A stretch of DNA of 33,098 nucleotides, taken from positions 1 to 33,098 of the forward strand of contig JAFQBH010000023.1 in NCBI GenBank assembly GCA_017399765.1. Direction: 5' to 3'. Both the position numbers and the translations under genes were made by a program. Positions 1 through 6,773 of this stretch are shown piece after piece; position 1 is the first letter of the stretch, and each line of letters begins with the position of its first letter. Below the pieces are notes generated by a model. That model saw only the letters and a program-made list of their open reading frames with translations, searched no databases and had not been told where the DNA came from. The stretch comes from Oscillospiraceae bacterium (GTDB lineage Bacteria > Bacillota > Clostridia > Oscillospirales > Ruminococcaceae).

Positions 1-133
1 AATATAACACCTCCTACGATATAACTACTTCGCGGCTTGATTTTTCGGGTTGGAAAAGGATGAAAAACCTTGCCTGATAACCGAAAACCCTTGAAATACG
101 GGGCTTTTCCGGTTTGTCGTAATTATACCGTAA

Positions 134-304
134 GGGCATAGCACAGCGAGCATTTTATTTGATATGGGTATGCCTGTCGATGAGGTACGAATTTGGCTTC
201 GGCACGATGATATTGAAACAACGATGAACATATATGTTCACTGGAAAAACACACGGAAGAAAGCTATTTCAAGCAAAATTGAAGGCATTTTCTCTCTAAC
301 TTGA
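134..304 (+). pseudogene. C-terminal remnant of a tyrosine recombinase (integrase)
   Basis: This is the last 56 codons of a phage or transposon integrase. The frame is opened only by a stop (TAA at 131-133), with no start codon or ribosome binding site. The translation has the box II signature of tyrosine recombinases: the His of the R-H-x-x-A block (HSTASILFDMGM), then WLRHDDIETTMNIYVHW, where the H-D-D-I-x-T-T stretch and the Tyr of YVH match the usual LGHSDIxTTxxxYxH. The upstream Arg and N-terminal domains are missing. The sequence before it is broken by stops in all frames, although a short run in another frame could be a frameshifted continuation. It lies about 100 bp from a tRNA-Pro gene, a common integration site. 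I infer a decayed integrative element. No second attachment-site copy is visible in the window. Confidence 0.7.
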
Positions 305-362
305 AAAATAAAGTTGCCGTTTTTTCGCTGATTTTTGACGATTTGGAAATATCTGTATATGA

Positions 363-396
363 CAAAAAAACCGCTTAATCATGCGATTAAACGGTC
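363..396 (-). terminator. Intrinsic terminator of tRNA-Pro
   Basis: The hairpin has arms ACCG-x-TTAATC and GATTAA-x-CGGT around a 4-nt loop. On the minus strand it is followed by a run of seven T's. It starts about 11 nt past the encoded CCA of tRNA-Pro. The plus strand also has a T run after the stem, so it may work in both directions. Confidence 0.8.
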
Positions 397-406
397 TTTT
401 TTTGTT

Positions 407-482
407 TGGTCTGAGTGACGGGACTTGAACCCACGGCCTCTACCACCCCAAGGTAGCGCGCTACCAACTGCGCCACACCCAG
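407..482 (-). tRNA. tRNA-Pro (anticodon GGG)
   Basis: A full cloverleaf can be drawn. The 7-bp acceptor stem pairs CTGGGTG with CACTCAG (one G-U). The D arm contains GCGCAGTTGGTAGCGC. The anticodon stem CTACC/GGTAG holds the loop TTGGGGT, with anticodon GGG. The T arm carries GGGTTCAAGTCCC. The discriminator A and the CCA end are both encoded. It has its own promoter upstream and a terminator downstream. Confidence 0.95.
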
Positions 483-505
483 ATGCTGTTACGTCAGCAG
501 GAGTT

Positions 506-534
506 ATTATAGCATAGACCGAAATAAAATGCAA
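506..534 (-). promoter_or_regulatory. Sigma-A type promoter for tRNA-Pro
   Basis: On the minus strand there is TTGCAT at 529-534, a 17-bp spacer, and a perfect TATAAT at 506-511. This ends 23 bp before the tRNA 5' end. It lies between the end of the LtaS-like gene and the tRNA, so the tRNA is probably transcribed on its own. Confidence 0.8.
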
Positions 535-559
535 GCATTATTTTCAAAATTTTGCAAAT

Positions 560-2632
560 TTATTTAAATTTCTCAATTACCCCGAAATAATCATAGTTTA
601 TAACCGCTTTTGAATAGGCGATTTTGTTTTTTACTATGTTATTTATATATTCAATATAACTTTCGTCAACAGAAATTTCTTCCGAAGCGGGAATGAATTT
701 TCCGGATGTGAAATTATAATATCCGAAATTTGTTTTCCAGTTATAATCCGGCCAGATTACAACTGCTTCCGAACCGGAAAAAACGTCCCTGCCCACAAGA
801 AGCCTTGAATCATAAGGAACACCGAAAAGATTGCAAAGGGTCGGAAGAATATCAAGGGAATAGGTGGGTTCGTCGATATCGATTGCCATATCGGAATATT
901 CATTTTCAAGACATCCGGACCAGATTATAAGCGCGTTATGGTCGCGGCCAGGGTTATCGGAATATGTGAAACCATAAAGTTCCGCAAGATAATCTTCATC
1001 GTTGCCCCAGCTTTCGCCTTTTTCAAGGGCGTAAGGATAATGGTCAGCTGTCAGCACGATTACCGTATCGTCCGCAATGCCGGCTTTTTCAAGTTCAGAA
1101 ACAAGGAAAGAAAGAGCATGCTCAAGTTCAAGGTTTGCGGCAATATAGGACTGAACGGTTGTGGAATAGGGGAGATCTTCAACGAATTCACGGTTTTTTG
1201 AGGACATTGCGTGGTTAAAACCTGTATAAAAACCGTGTCCGCTTACAGTCATATAATAAACGGAAAAAGGTTCTTTATCGATATAATCGGAAATCGTTCC
1301 CTCAAAAAGCTCAAGGTCGCTTGCGGGCCAGTAAAGATCGCTCATTTTCTTTTCAAGACCGTTTCCGAAAGCTTCAAAAGTTTCGTAACCGAGCTTTGTA
1401 TGGGTAAGGTTTCTGCTGTAATAATCAAAAGTTCCGTTGTGGTAAGAAGCAGAAAAATAACCTTCCGCCATAAGCTTGTTTCCGATGGTGAAATCGGTGT
1501 TTCCTTCAGTAAGCCGGAGTATGCTTCCGACTCCGGAAGTGGGAATTATTCCGCTGAAGATAGAAAATTCACCGGTGGAAGTGCTTCCGCCCCAGGTTGG
1601 CTGATAATAATCGTTAAAGGTAAATCCGTTTTCGGAAAGGCGATAAAGGGTTGGAGTAAGTTCCGGATCGATAACTTCTTTTGCAAAGGATTCCGCCGCA
1701 ATAAGAATAAGATTTTTTCCTTTGAAAAGACCGGTATAATCGTTCTGCTTTGTTCCGGAAAGGCTGGAAACGTATTTGTGAACGTTAAGAAGCGAACTGT
1801 TTGTTTCTTCGCTGATTATGGTTTCAAAATCAATATCAAGAACGTTGTAACCGTATTCTTTTTCGGGTTCTTCATCTGTTTCCGGTTCGGTTTCGGAAGG
1901 CATTTCCGGAATGACAGGGATTTCCGGAAGTTCCGGTTCTTCAATTACAAAATCATCATCGGAAGGATTTCCGAAAATTCCGTACTGAAAATCAAGCCTT
2001 GTTCCGGTAACAAGTCCGAAAGATTTTACCGCATTGTCAAAGTTATATGCGTTCTGATAAATTCCGAGAGTGGTACTGTTGCTGCGAACAATTTTTGCTC
2101 CTGCAACGGAAAAAACCATTACTGCGATGAGCATAATAACCGATGCGGAAAACTTTTTATCTTCAGAAACCGAAAAATCGAATTTTTTGCAAACAAGAAC
2201 AATAAAAATAATAAAAGGAAGGAACATCGCGGCAATGGCAAAAAATCCTCCGGTAATTGCCTGGAAAAACGCGTCGGAAAAATCCGTAAGAACTCCGCCG
2301 GTGCCTTTTGCAATGGAATCTATCGTCATAAAAACCTGATAGCTTCCGCTTACAAACGCTTCAACGGTGAAATAAAGGCAAAGGACAAAAACAAAAACGG
2401 AACCGAGGATTTTTCTCATGACCGCTTTTTTCGGAAGAAGGGCAATAAAACTTAAAAACAAGCCGAAAGAAAAAGAGAAAAACAAAACCGGAACAAAGAA
2501 GGAAAAGGTTTCGATTCCGCATTTTATCCTCAGCGCGAGTTCAAGAAAAATAATTGTAAAAGGTATATATAAAAACGAAATAATTTCGGAAAAATTGATT
2601 TTTTTGAAAACGGAAATTTTTTCTTCTTCCAT
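560..2632 (-). CDS. LtaS-like phosphoglycerol transferase (sulfatase fold)
   Basis: Membrane enzyme of the lipoteichoic acid synthase/MdoB family, which moves phosphoglycerol-type groups from phosphatidylglycerol onto a surface glycopolymer. The 690-residue product starts with five hydrophobic segments in about the first 190 residues. An acidic Glu/Pro-rich linker follows, then an extracellular sulfatase-fold domain. Visible catalytic elements are the metal-ligand Glu in ILIAAESF, the nucleophile Thr near residue 351 in GGSTSTGEF, a His in SGHGFYTGF, and the D-H pair in VLTADHYPY. I chose the ATG at 2632 because GAAAGGAG lies about 6-8 nt upstream; a GTG nine codons earlier has no such site. 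The gene stands alone, between two tRNA genes on the same strand. The substrate (lipoteichoic acid or another glycolipid) cannot be read from sequence. Confidence 0.88.
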   Translation of the reverse strand: MEEEKISVFKKINFSEIISFLYIPFTIIFLELALRIKCGIETFSFFVPVLFFSFSFGLFLSFIALLPKKAVMRKILGSVFVFVLCLYFTVEAFVSGSYQVFMTIDSIAKGTGGVLTDFSDAFFQAITGGFFAIAAMFLPFIIFIVLVCKKFDFSVSEDKKFSASVIMLIAVMVFSVAGAKIVRSNSTTLGIYQNAYNFDNAVKSFGLVTGTRLDFQYGIFGNPSDDDFVIEEPELPEIPVIPEMPSETEPETDEEPEKEYGYNVLDIDFETIISEETNSSLLNVHKYVSSLSGTKQNDYTGLFKGKNLILIAAESFAKEVIDPELTPTLYRLSENGFTFNDYYQPTWGGSTSTGEFSIFSGIIPTSGVGSILRLTEGNTDFTIGNKLMAEGYFSASYHNGTFDYYSRNLTHTKLGYETFEAFGNGLEKKMSDLYWPASDLELFEGTISDYIDKEPFSVYYMTVSGHGFYTGFNHAMSSKNREFVEDLPYSTTVQSYIAANLELEHALSFLVSELEKAGIADDTVIVLTADHYPYALEKGESWGNDEDYLAELYGFTYSDNPGRDHNALIIWSGCLENEYSDMAIDIDEPTYSLDILPTLCNLFGVPYDSRLLVGRDVFSGSEAVVIWPDYNWKTNFGYYNFTSGKFIPASEEISVDESYIEYINNIVKNKIAYSKAVINYDYFGVIEKFK

Positions 2633-2748
2633 TTTTTCTCTCCTTTCGACATTTTTCACGGCTAATTATACCACTAAAATAAAACAAATAAAGCGGTTTT
2701 TTAAAATTTTAATAAATATAATCCGTAAAGCTAAACAGCATTACACAT

Positions 2749-2785
2749 AAAAAATCCCTTAAACAGACCGTTTAAGGGATTTTTA
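2749..2785 (-). terminator. Intrinsic terminator of tRNA-Thr
   Basis: A long perfect stem (TCCCTTAAAC paired with GTTTAAGGGA, extended by A-T pairs) has a 5-nt loop. On the minus strand it is followed by T's, directly after the encoded CCA of tRNA-Thr. It separates the tRNA from the LtaS-like gene downstream. Confidence 0.85.
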
Positions 2786-2789
2786 AAAC

Positions 2790-2865
2790 TGGAGCTAGTG
2801 ACGTGACTCGAACACGCGACCTGCTGATTACGAATCAGCTGCACTACCGACTGTGCTACACTAGC
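2790..2865 (-). tRNA. tRNA-Thr (anticodon CGT)
   Basis: The cloverleaf has a perfect 7-bp acceptor stem (GCTAGTG/CACTAGC) and anticodon stem GCTGA/TCAGC with loop TTCGTAA, giving anticodon CGT (codon ACG). The T arm contains CGTGTTCGAGTCACG. Discriminator T is followed by an encoded CCA. Confidence 0.95.
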
Positions 2866-2891
2866 AAACCGAATATTAAGTTGACTTTAAT

Positions 2892-2920
2892 ATTATATAT
2901 GAAGTTGGGTCACCAGTCAA
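2892..2920 (-). promoter_or_regulatory. Sigma-A type promoter for tRNA-Thr
   Basis: Minus-strand TTGACT at 2915-2920, a 17-bp spacer and a perfect TATAAT at 2892-2897, ending 26 bp before the tRNA 5' end. Confidence 0.8.
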
Positions 2921-2963
2921 GAAGATTTTATTCTATGTTTTTTTAAAATTAATAATTTTTAAG

Positions 2964-2993
2964 TAGACAGAAACGGTATCTTTATGTTATTAT
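2964..2993 (+). promoter_or_regulatory. Candidate promoter for the SGNH-like gene
   Basis: TAGACA at 2964-2969, an 18-bp spacer and TATTAT at 2988-2993, with an extended -10 TG at 2985-2986. It lies about 40 bp upstream of the predicted TTG start. Confidence 0.5.
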
Positions 2994-3031
2994 ATCTTGA
3001 AATATAGTTTGTGAAAGGAGGAGAAAGCTTT

Positions 3032-4009
3032 TTGTTTAAAAGAAAAAACGCGGTTGTTCGCACAAGAAAATACGGAAAGCTTATCCGAATTTCCATAATT
3101 ACCGTTGCGATCGCGCTTTTTGCCGGTGGAATTGCTTATGGCTGGCAGCAATATGAAGAAGAAAAATATCCGGAAGGAACGGAAATGGATTACAGCCTTC
3201 CGAATGCTTTTATTGATTTTGCAAGGCTGATAAATGATTTTATAACACAGAATGAATCGGAAGAAAATATTACCGAAACGCTTAAAGAAAATAATGATTC
3301 TGAAAAAGGTGACACAATAATTATTGTCGGTTCTGAAGAAACTCAAAGTTCAGAAGAAACTTCTTCTGAAACAGAACCGGAAGAACCGGAAATCCGCGGC
3401 GGCATTGTTCCGGAAAATGAAAATGCTGGTTTTTATGATTTTAAAGATTCGCTTTTTGTCGGCGATTATTTTGTTGCCCAGGCGGAAAACCTCGGCTATT
3501 TTGAACATACAGGCTTTGCGCATGTAACCGGCCTTGATATGAGCACCATACTTACAAAAAAGGAGCTTAAGCTTGGGGAAGATTACGTTACTCTTTCCGA
3601 TTATGCAGCGTCTTTTGAAGATGTGGAAGCCGTTTATATTATGATATCCGCCGAAAGCATTTCGTGGATGGATGTTCCGACCTTTGTAAAAAAATATACC
3701 GCTTTTGTTGAAGGAATATTAAAATCTTTTCCCGAAGCGCATATTTATGTTCAGCCGATACTTCCGATAAACGAAGAAAAGGCGGCGAAACGCGGATACA
3801 CAGTAACAAATGACGCTATCAGAAAAATAAACGAATATATTTTTTCTTTTGCCGAAGAAAACAGCATCTGGATACTTGATATGGTTTCTGCCTTTGCGGA
3901 TGATGAAGGAAAGCTTCCTGAAGAATTGACAACAAACGGAATCCGTTTTGAAAGAGATACTTATGAGATTTGGTCTAACTATCTCGTAACGCATAAAGCA
4001 CATAAATAA
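3032..4009 (+). CDS. Membrane-anchored SGNH-hydrolase-like protein, probable pseudoenzyme
   Basis: The 325-residue product has a basic N terminus, one membrane segment (about residues 21-40), and an acidic Ser/Glu-rich linker to about residue 125. A C-terminal domain with the layout of GDSL/SGNH acylhydrolases follows. The catalytic blocks are altered: block I reads LFVGDYF (residues 141-147), with Tyr where the Ser nucleophile belongs. The G-x-N-D block aligns with MISAESI (204-210), without Asn. The last block, TNGIRFERDTYEIW (301-314), has Asn and Arg where the D-x-x-H dyad is expected. I infer a surface protein that keeps the fold without the usual chemistry, perhaps for binding. The TTG start at 3032 is preferred because AAAGGAGGAG ends 9 nt upstream; the upstream GTG at 3011 lies before that site. 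An adjacent cell-envelope gene (LtaS-like) fits a surface role. Confidence 0.7.
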   Translation: MFKRKNAVVRTRKYGKLIRISIITVAIALFAGGIAYGWQQYEEEKYPEGTEMDYSLPNAFIDFARLINDFITQNESEENITETLKENNDSEKGDTIIIVGSEETQSSEETSSETEPEEPEIRGGIVPENENAGFYDFKDSLFVGDYFVAQAENLGYFEHTGFAHVTGLDMSTILTKKELKLGEDYVTLSDYAASFEDVEAVYIMISAESISWMDVPTFVKKYTAFVEGILKSFPEAHIYVQPILPINEEKAAKRGYTVTNDAIRKINEYIFSFAEENSIWILDMVSAFADDEGKLPEELTTNGIRFERDTYEIWSNYLVTHKAHK

Positions 4010-4010
4010 T

Positions 4011-4047
4011 AAAAAAAGCCGGGCCTTTTGGCCCGGCGGTTTTTTTA
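4011..4047. terminator. Bidirectional intrinsic terminator
   Basis: Perfect 8-bp stem GCCGGGCC/GGCCCGGC with a TTTT loop, A's on the left and T's on the right. It can end both the SGNH-like gene (+) and the rubrerythrin fusion gene (-). Confidence 0.9.
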
Positions 4048-4052
4048 TTTAA

Positions 4053-5228
4053 TTAGTAGTTTTTAGCCTGGATTTCGAAGTATGCCTGAGGATGTGCACA
4101 AACGGGGCATACAACGGGAGCGGATTCGCCAACATGGATATGGCCGCAGTTTGCGCATTTCCAGATAACGATGGAACCTTTCTGGAAAACCTGGCCGTTT
4201 TCAACGTTTGCGAGAAGTGCACGATATCTTTCTTCGTGTTCAGCTTCAACTTTGCCTACGCCTTCGAAGCGAAGAGCGATTTCTTCAAAACCTTCTTCAC
4301 GTGCTTCTTTTGCAAAAGTTGCATACATATCGGTCCATTCATAGTTTTCGCCTTCTGCTGCTGCAAGAAGGTTTTCAGCAGTGGTGCCGATTCCGCCAAG
4401 ATATTTGAACCAAAGTTTTGCGTGTTCTTTCTCGTTTTCAGCAGTTTCGAGGAAGAGTCTTGCAATCTGTTCATAACCTTCTTTTTTTGCTTTGCTTGCG
4501 AAATAGGTGTATTTGTTTCTTGCCTGAGATTCGCCTGCGAATGCGGTCATGAGATTCTGTTCGGTTTTAGAGCCTTTGAGTTCCATAGTTTTTTCTCCTT
4601 TTTCAATAGATTTATTATCTTCATTTTGAAGGGGTACAAATTCAGATGCGCCGTGTTTGCAGAGAGGGCAAACAAAATCTTCGGGAAGTTCTTCGCCTTC
4701 ATAAACATATCCGCAAATCGGGCAGCGCCAGCCTTTTTTAACTTTCGGGGGCTGGGGTTTGGGTTTGATGTGGTTCTGATAATAAGTGTAGGTTACGGAA
4801 TCTTCGGAAGAAAGAATTTCAGCCTCGGTAACGTCCGCAATAAACATTGTGTGGGTTCCGAGATCAACTTCTTCAACAACTTTTCCGGAAACAAAAGCGT
4901 TGACGTTTTCGTCAAGGCGGAGAACGCCGTTTTCACAGCGGCGGGTTCTGACACCGTCAAACTTATCCGCATCTTTTCCGCTTCTGAAACCGAAGTTTTG
5001 GAAAACACCGAAGGGAACGGAAGTTGAAAGAACGGAAACGGTGAACTTTCCGGTATTTTTAATCATATCATGTGTAAGGTTAAGTTTATTGACTGTAACG
5101 CTTACGCGAAGGGGAGTATCAGTAACCTGAGAAAAGGTGTTGATGATACATCCGTTGTCTTTTCCGTTTTCGTTTGCGGAAACGACATAAAGACCATAGG
5201 AAATTTTAAATAATGCCTTAATATCCAT
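4053..5228 (-). CDS. Flavin reductase-rubredoxin-rubrerythrin fusion (peroxide/oxygen detoxification)
   Basis: The 391-residue protein joins an electron-transfer chain to a peroxidase. Residues 1-150 are a flavin-reductase-like FMN-binding split barrel, as in high-molecular-weight rubredoxins. After a Pro/Lys linker comes a rubredoxin (about 167-201; [12 protein letters not shown] and VCPLC). From residue 215 it is a complete rubrerythrin: a ferritin-like diiron domain with GES, ENEKEH and EAEHEERY ligands, then a C-terminal rubredoxin (WKCANCG, CPVC). The likely flow is NAD(P)H or a donor, flavin, rubredoxin, diiron site, reducing hydrogen peroxide in an anaerobe. The start at 5228 follows GGAAGGA. 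Inside the frame an AAAGGAG site precedes an ATG at 4586, which would give a standalone 177-residue rubrerythrin. The gene lies 23 bp after perR on the same strand and is probably PerR-regulated. Confidence 0.9.
   Translation of the reverse strand: MDIKALFKISYGLYVVSANENGKDNGCIINTFSQVTDTPLRVSVTVNKLNLTHDMIKNTGKFTVSVLSTSVPFGVFQNFGFRSGKDADKFDGVRTRRCENGVLRLDENVNAFVSGKVVEEVDLGTHTMFIADVTEAEILSSEDSVTYTYYQNHIKPKPQPPKVKKGWRCPICGYVYEGEELPEDFVCPLCKHGASEFVPLQNEDNKSIEKGEKTMELKGSKTEQNLMTAFAGESQARNKYTYFASKAKKEGYEQIARLFLETAENEKEHAKLWFKYLGGIGTTAENLLAAAEGENYEWTDMYATFAKEAREEGFEEIALRFEGVGKVEAEHEERYRALLANVENGQVFQKGSIVIWKCANCGHIHVGESAPVVCPVCAHPQAYFEIQAKNY
4586..4603 (-). promoter_or_regulatory. Internal ribosome binding site and ATG for a standalone rubrerythrin
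   Basis: Minus-strand AAAGGAG stands about 8 nt before an in-frame ATG at 4586, where free-standing rubrerythrins normally begin ([12 protein letters not shown]). The fused frame runs through without a stop, so both fused and short products are possible. Confidence 0.55.
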
Positions 5229-5251
5229 TATAATCTTCCTTCCAAAAATTT

Positions 5252-5635
5252 TCAATCAGATTTTTTAAAAATACAGTCTGAACAAAGTCCGCTGAAAACA
5301 AGGCGATAGCCGCCGATTGAAAAACCGTTTTCTTCCTTAATGCGTTTTTCAATACCATCGAGTTCCGGAACATCAACATCGCAAACTTTTCCGCATTTAT
5401 TGCATTTGAGATGATGATGAGCACAGAGGGTGGTATCGAATCTGTCGGCGCCGCCGGGAATCTGAAGATGAAGAATTTCTCCTTCTTCGGAAATTCGGTT
5501 CAGAATACGGTAAACCGTTGCCTTGCTTATGGAAGGGAATTCGTTATGAACACATTCATAAACCTCATCCGCAGTGGGATGGTCAAGAGCCATGAGTGCG
5601 TTCATAATTGCGGTTTTCTGAATGGTGTTTTTCAA
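5252..5635 (-). CDS. perR: Fur-family peroxide-sensing repressor, PerR-like
   Basis: The 127-residue metalloregulator has an N-terminal winged helix (about 1-75) including STVYRILN-type recognition residues ([16 protein letters not shown]). The C-terminal dimerization domain has the His-rich [16 protein letters not shown] segment and a second CxxC (GLCSDC), the structural zinc ligands of PerR/Fur proteins. In PerR, metal-catalysed His oxidation by peroxide releases DNA. The gene starts with TTG at 5635, after AGGAAG with a 7-nt spacer. It precedes the rubrerythrin fusion in one transcription unit, so it probably controls itself and a peroxide-reducing enzyme. Assignment to PerR rather than Fur or Zur rests mainly on this context. 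Confidence 0.85.
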   Translation of the reverse strand: MKNTIQKTAIMNALMALDHPTADEVYECVHNEFPSISKATVYRILNRISEEGEILHLQIPGGADRFDTTLCAHHHLKCNKCGKVCDVDVPELDGIEKRIKEENGFSIGGYRLVFSGLCSDCIFKKSD

Positions 5636-5651
5636 TGAATCACTTCCTAAA

Positions 5652-5666
5652 TGAGAACTGTTTTCA
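5652..5666 (-). promoter_or_regulatory. Fur-family (PerR-type) operator, 7-1-7 palindrome
   Basis: TGAGAAC-T-GTTTTCA matches the 7-1-7 Fur/PerR-box layout (TGAxAAx-n-xTTxTCA). The symmetry extends to a 25-bp element at 5647-5671 with 9 of 12 arm positions paired. It lies just downstream of the perR -10 box and covers the expected transcription start, where a bound repressor would block initiation. Confidence 0.7.
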
Positions 5667-5672
5667 AATAGG

Positions 5673-5700
5673 ATTATAGCAGATTATTTAGGATTGTCAA
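5673..5700 (-). promoter_or_regulatory. Sigma-A promoter of the perR operon
   Basis: Minus-strand TTGACA at 5695-5700, a 16-bp spacer and TATAAT at 5673-5678. Both hexamers are perfect matches to consensus. Confidence 0.85.
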
Positions 5701-5826
5701 TACTATTTTTGAAAAAAATCTTATTTTTTAATCAAATTTTTCGGGAAAATTTACCTTTAATATAATATTTAAACAGAGCCAAAATAATGTTGCAAACGCA
5801 AAATTTAAAAGGAGTGTAAAAATAAA

Positions 5827-6009
5827 ATGTCCAGCTCTAACAAACAGGCAAAAGCAGCTCTCGAAAGAGTTAAACAGGAAGCAGCAAGCGAAGTAGGCGT
5901 AAACCTTAAACAGGGTTACAACGGCGATCTTACTTCCCGTCAGGCAGGTTCCATCGGCGGTCAGATGGTTAAAAAAATGATCGAATCTTACGAAAACAGC
6001 GTAAAATAA
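5827..6009 (+). CDS. Alpha/beta-type small acid-soluble spore protein
   Basis: This 60-residue DNA-binding protein coats spore DNA and protects it from UV and heat. It contains the family signature: EVGVNL followed by GYNGDLTSRQAGSIGGQMVKKM. The GPR-protease-type site is less clear, with EAASEVG in the usual position. AAAGGAG lies about 11 nt upstream of the ATG. It is monocistronic with its own terminator. A forespore sigma-G promoter is expected, but I could not assign one with confidence in the AT-rich leader. It is the best evidence here that the organism forms endospores. Confidence 0.95.
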   Translation: MSSSNKQAKAALERVKQEAASEVGVNLKQGYNGDLTSRQAGSIGGQMVKKMIESYENSVK

Positions 6010-6030
6010 GAAACCATTTTAAGAGAAAAA

Positions 6031-6056
6031 GGCGGAGCTTTGCTCCGCTTTTTTTC
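6031..6056 (+). terminator. Intrinsic terminator of the spore protein gene
   Basis: Stem GCGGAGC/GCTCCGC with a TTT loop and a following run of seven T's. Confidence 0.9.
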
Positions 6057-6091
6057 TATATTAAACAATTATTGAATATATATATTAAATA

Positions 6092-6120
6092 TTGACTGAA
6101 ATAAAAAACGGTGATATTCT
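6092..6120 (+). promoter_or_regulatory. Promoter of the TetR-RND operon
   Basis: TTGACT at 6092-6097, a 17-bp spacer, and TATTCT at 6115-6120. It is immediately followed by a palindromic candidate operator. Confidence 0.7.
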
Positions 6121-6137
6121 TATGACAATATGTCATA
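6121..6137 (+). promoter_or_regulatory. Palindromic candidate operator for the adjacent TetR
   Basis: A perfect 7-3-7 inverted repeat (TATGACA-ATA-TGTCATA) abuts the -10 box and covers the predicted transcription start. It lies 17 bp upstream of the TetR start codon, the usual place for an autoregulatory TetR operator. Confidence 0.65.
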
Positions 6138-6154
6138 TTTTTTCAGGAGGAGTT

Positions 6155-6772
6155 ATGCCTAGTTCAACTTTTGAAAATCTTTCCGAAGAAAAAAGGCAAA
6201 GAATATTTGTTGCAATATATCACGAATTAAAACGCGTTCCGTTTCCGGAAATGTCTATTAATCAGATCATAAAAGATGCGGGAATTCCGCGCGGAAGTTT
6301 TTATCAGTATTTTAAAAACAAGGACGATGCTTTTGATTATTTTGTTGAGGAAAGTTCAAAAAGAATCAAGGAAAAAGTAGTAAGAAGAATTTCTTCCGTT
6401 CATGGCGATATTTTTGAACTTTGCGAAATGGTCTTTGATGAAATTATTGCAGCCGGAAGCGATAAAAACTGGAAAGAAATAATCTGCCATGTGGTTCCTT
6501 ATACCAATATGAATAAATTGGAACCGATTTCTCATTATATCGAAAATATGAAAAGGGAAGAATGGCTCGTGGCCTGCAGTTCTCTTGGAATCGGAAATCT
6601 TGATATAAAAAACGAAGAAGAAGTTATGGACATAATCGGCGTTATAGAAGCTCTTTTTCAAAGTGCACTTCCCAGCATTTTTTCAGAAGAAGAAAACAGA
6701 GAGGAAATCAAAGAAAGATTTCGCCGAAGACTTAATATAGTAAAAAAAGCAACAGTAAGGGGGGGCGTTTGA
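6155..6772 (+). CDS. TetR/AcrR-family repressor of the RND efflux operon
   Basis: The 205-residue regulator has an N-terminal helix-turn-helix (MSINQIIKDAGIPRGSFYQY, about residues 35-54), the strongly conserved part of TetR proteins. The all-helical C-terminal ligand domain is not recognisable. The ATG at 6155 is chosen because AGGAGGAG lies directly upstream. An upstream in-frame TTG falls on the -35 box and cannot be the start. The stop codon is one base from the start of the RND pump, so the two are co-transcribed and probably translationally coupled. The likely role is derepressing the pump when an effector, possibly a drug or bile-type compound, binds. The effector is unknown. Confidence 0.88.
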   Translation: MPSSTFENLSEEKRQRIFVAIYHELKRVPFPEMSINQIIKDAGIPRGSFYQYFKNKDDAFDYFVEESSKRIKEKVVRRISSVHGDIFELCEMVFDEIIAAGSDKNWKEIICHVVPYTNMNKLEPISHYIENMKREEWLVACSSLGIGNLDIKNEEEVMDIIGVIEALFQSALPSIFSEEENREEIKERFRRRLNIVKKATVRGGV

Positions 6773-6773
6773 T

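Noticed and set aside
1-130. Further integrase coding sequence left of the remnant
   Set aside because: All frames are broken by stops. One short run in another frame might continue the gene but has no recognisable motif.
1211-2455. Long open frame (414 codons) on the plus strand inside the LtaS-like gene
   Set aside because: It is fully antisense to a clear membrane enzyme gene, has low-complexity Lys/Phe-rich composition, no ribosome binding site and no family features.
4092-5027. 311-codon plus-strand open frame opposite the rubrerythrin fusion
   Set aside because: Antisense shadow with a Phe/Cys-rich translation, and no start context.
5700-5826. Sigma-G promoter for the spore protein gene
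   Set aside because: One is expected biologically, but the AT-rich leader offered several weak fits and no clear pair of boxes.
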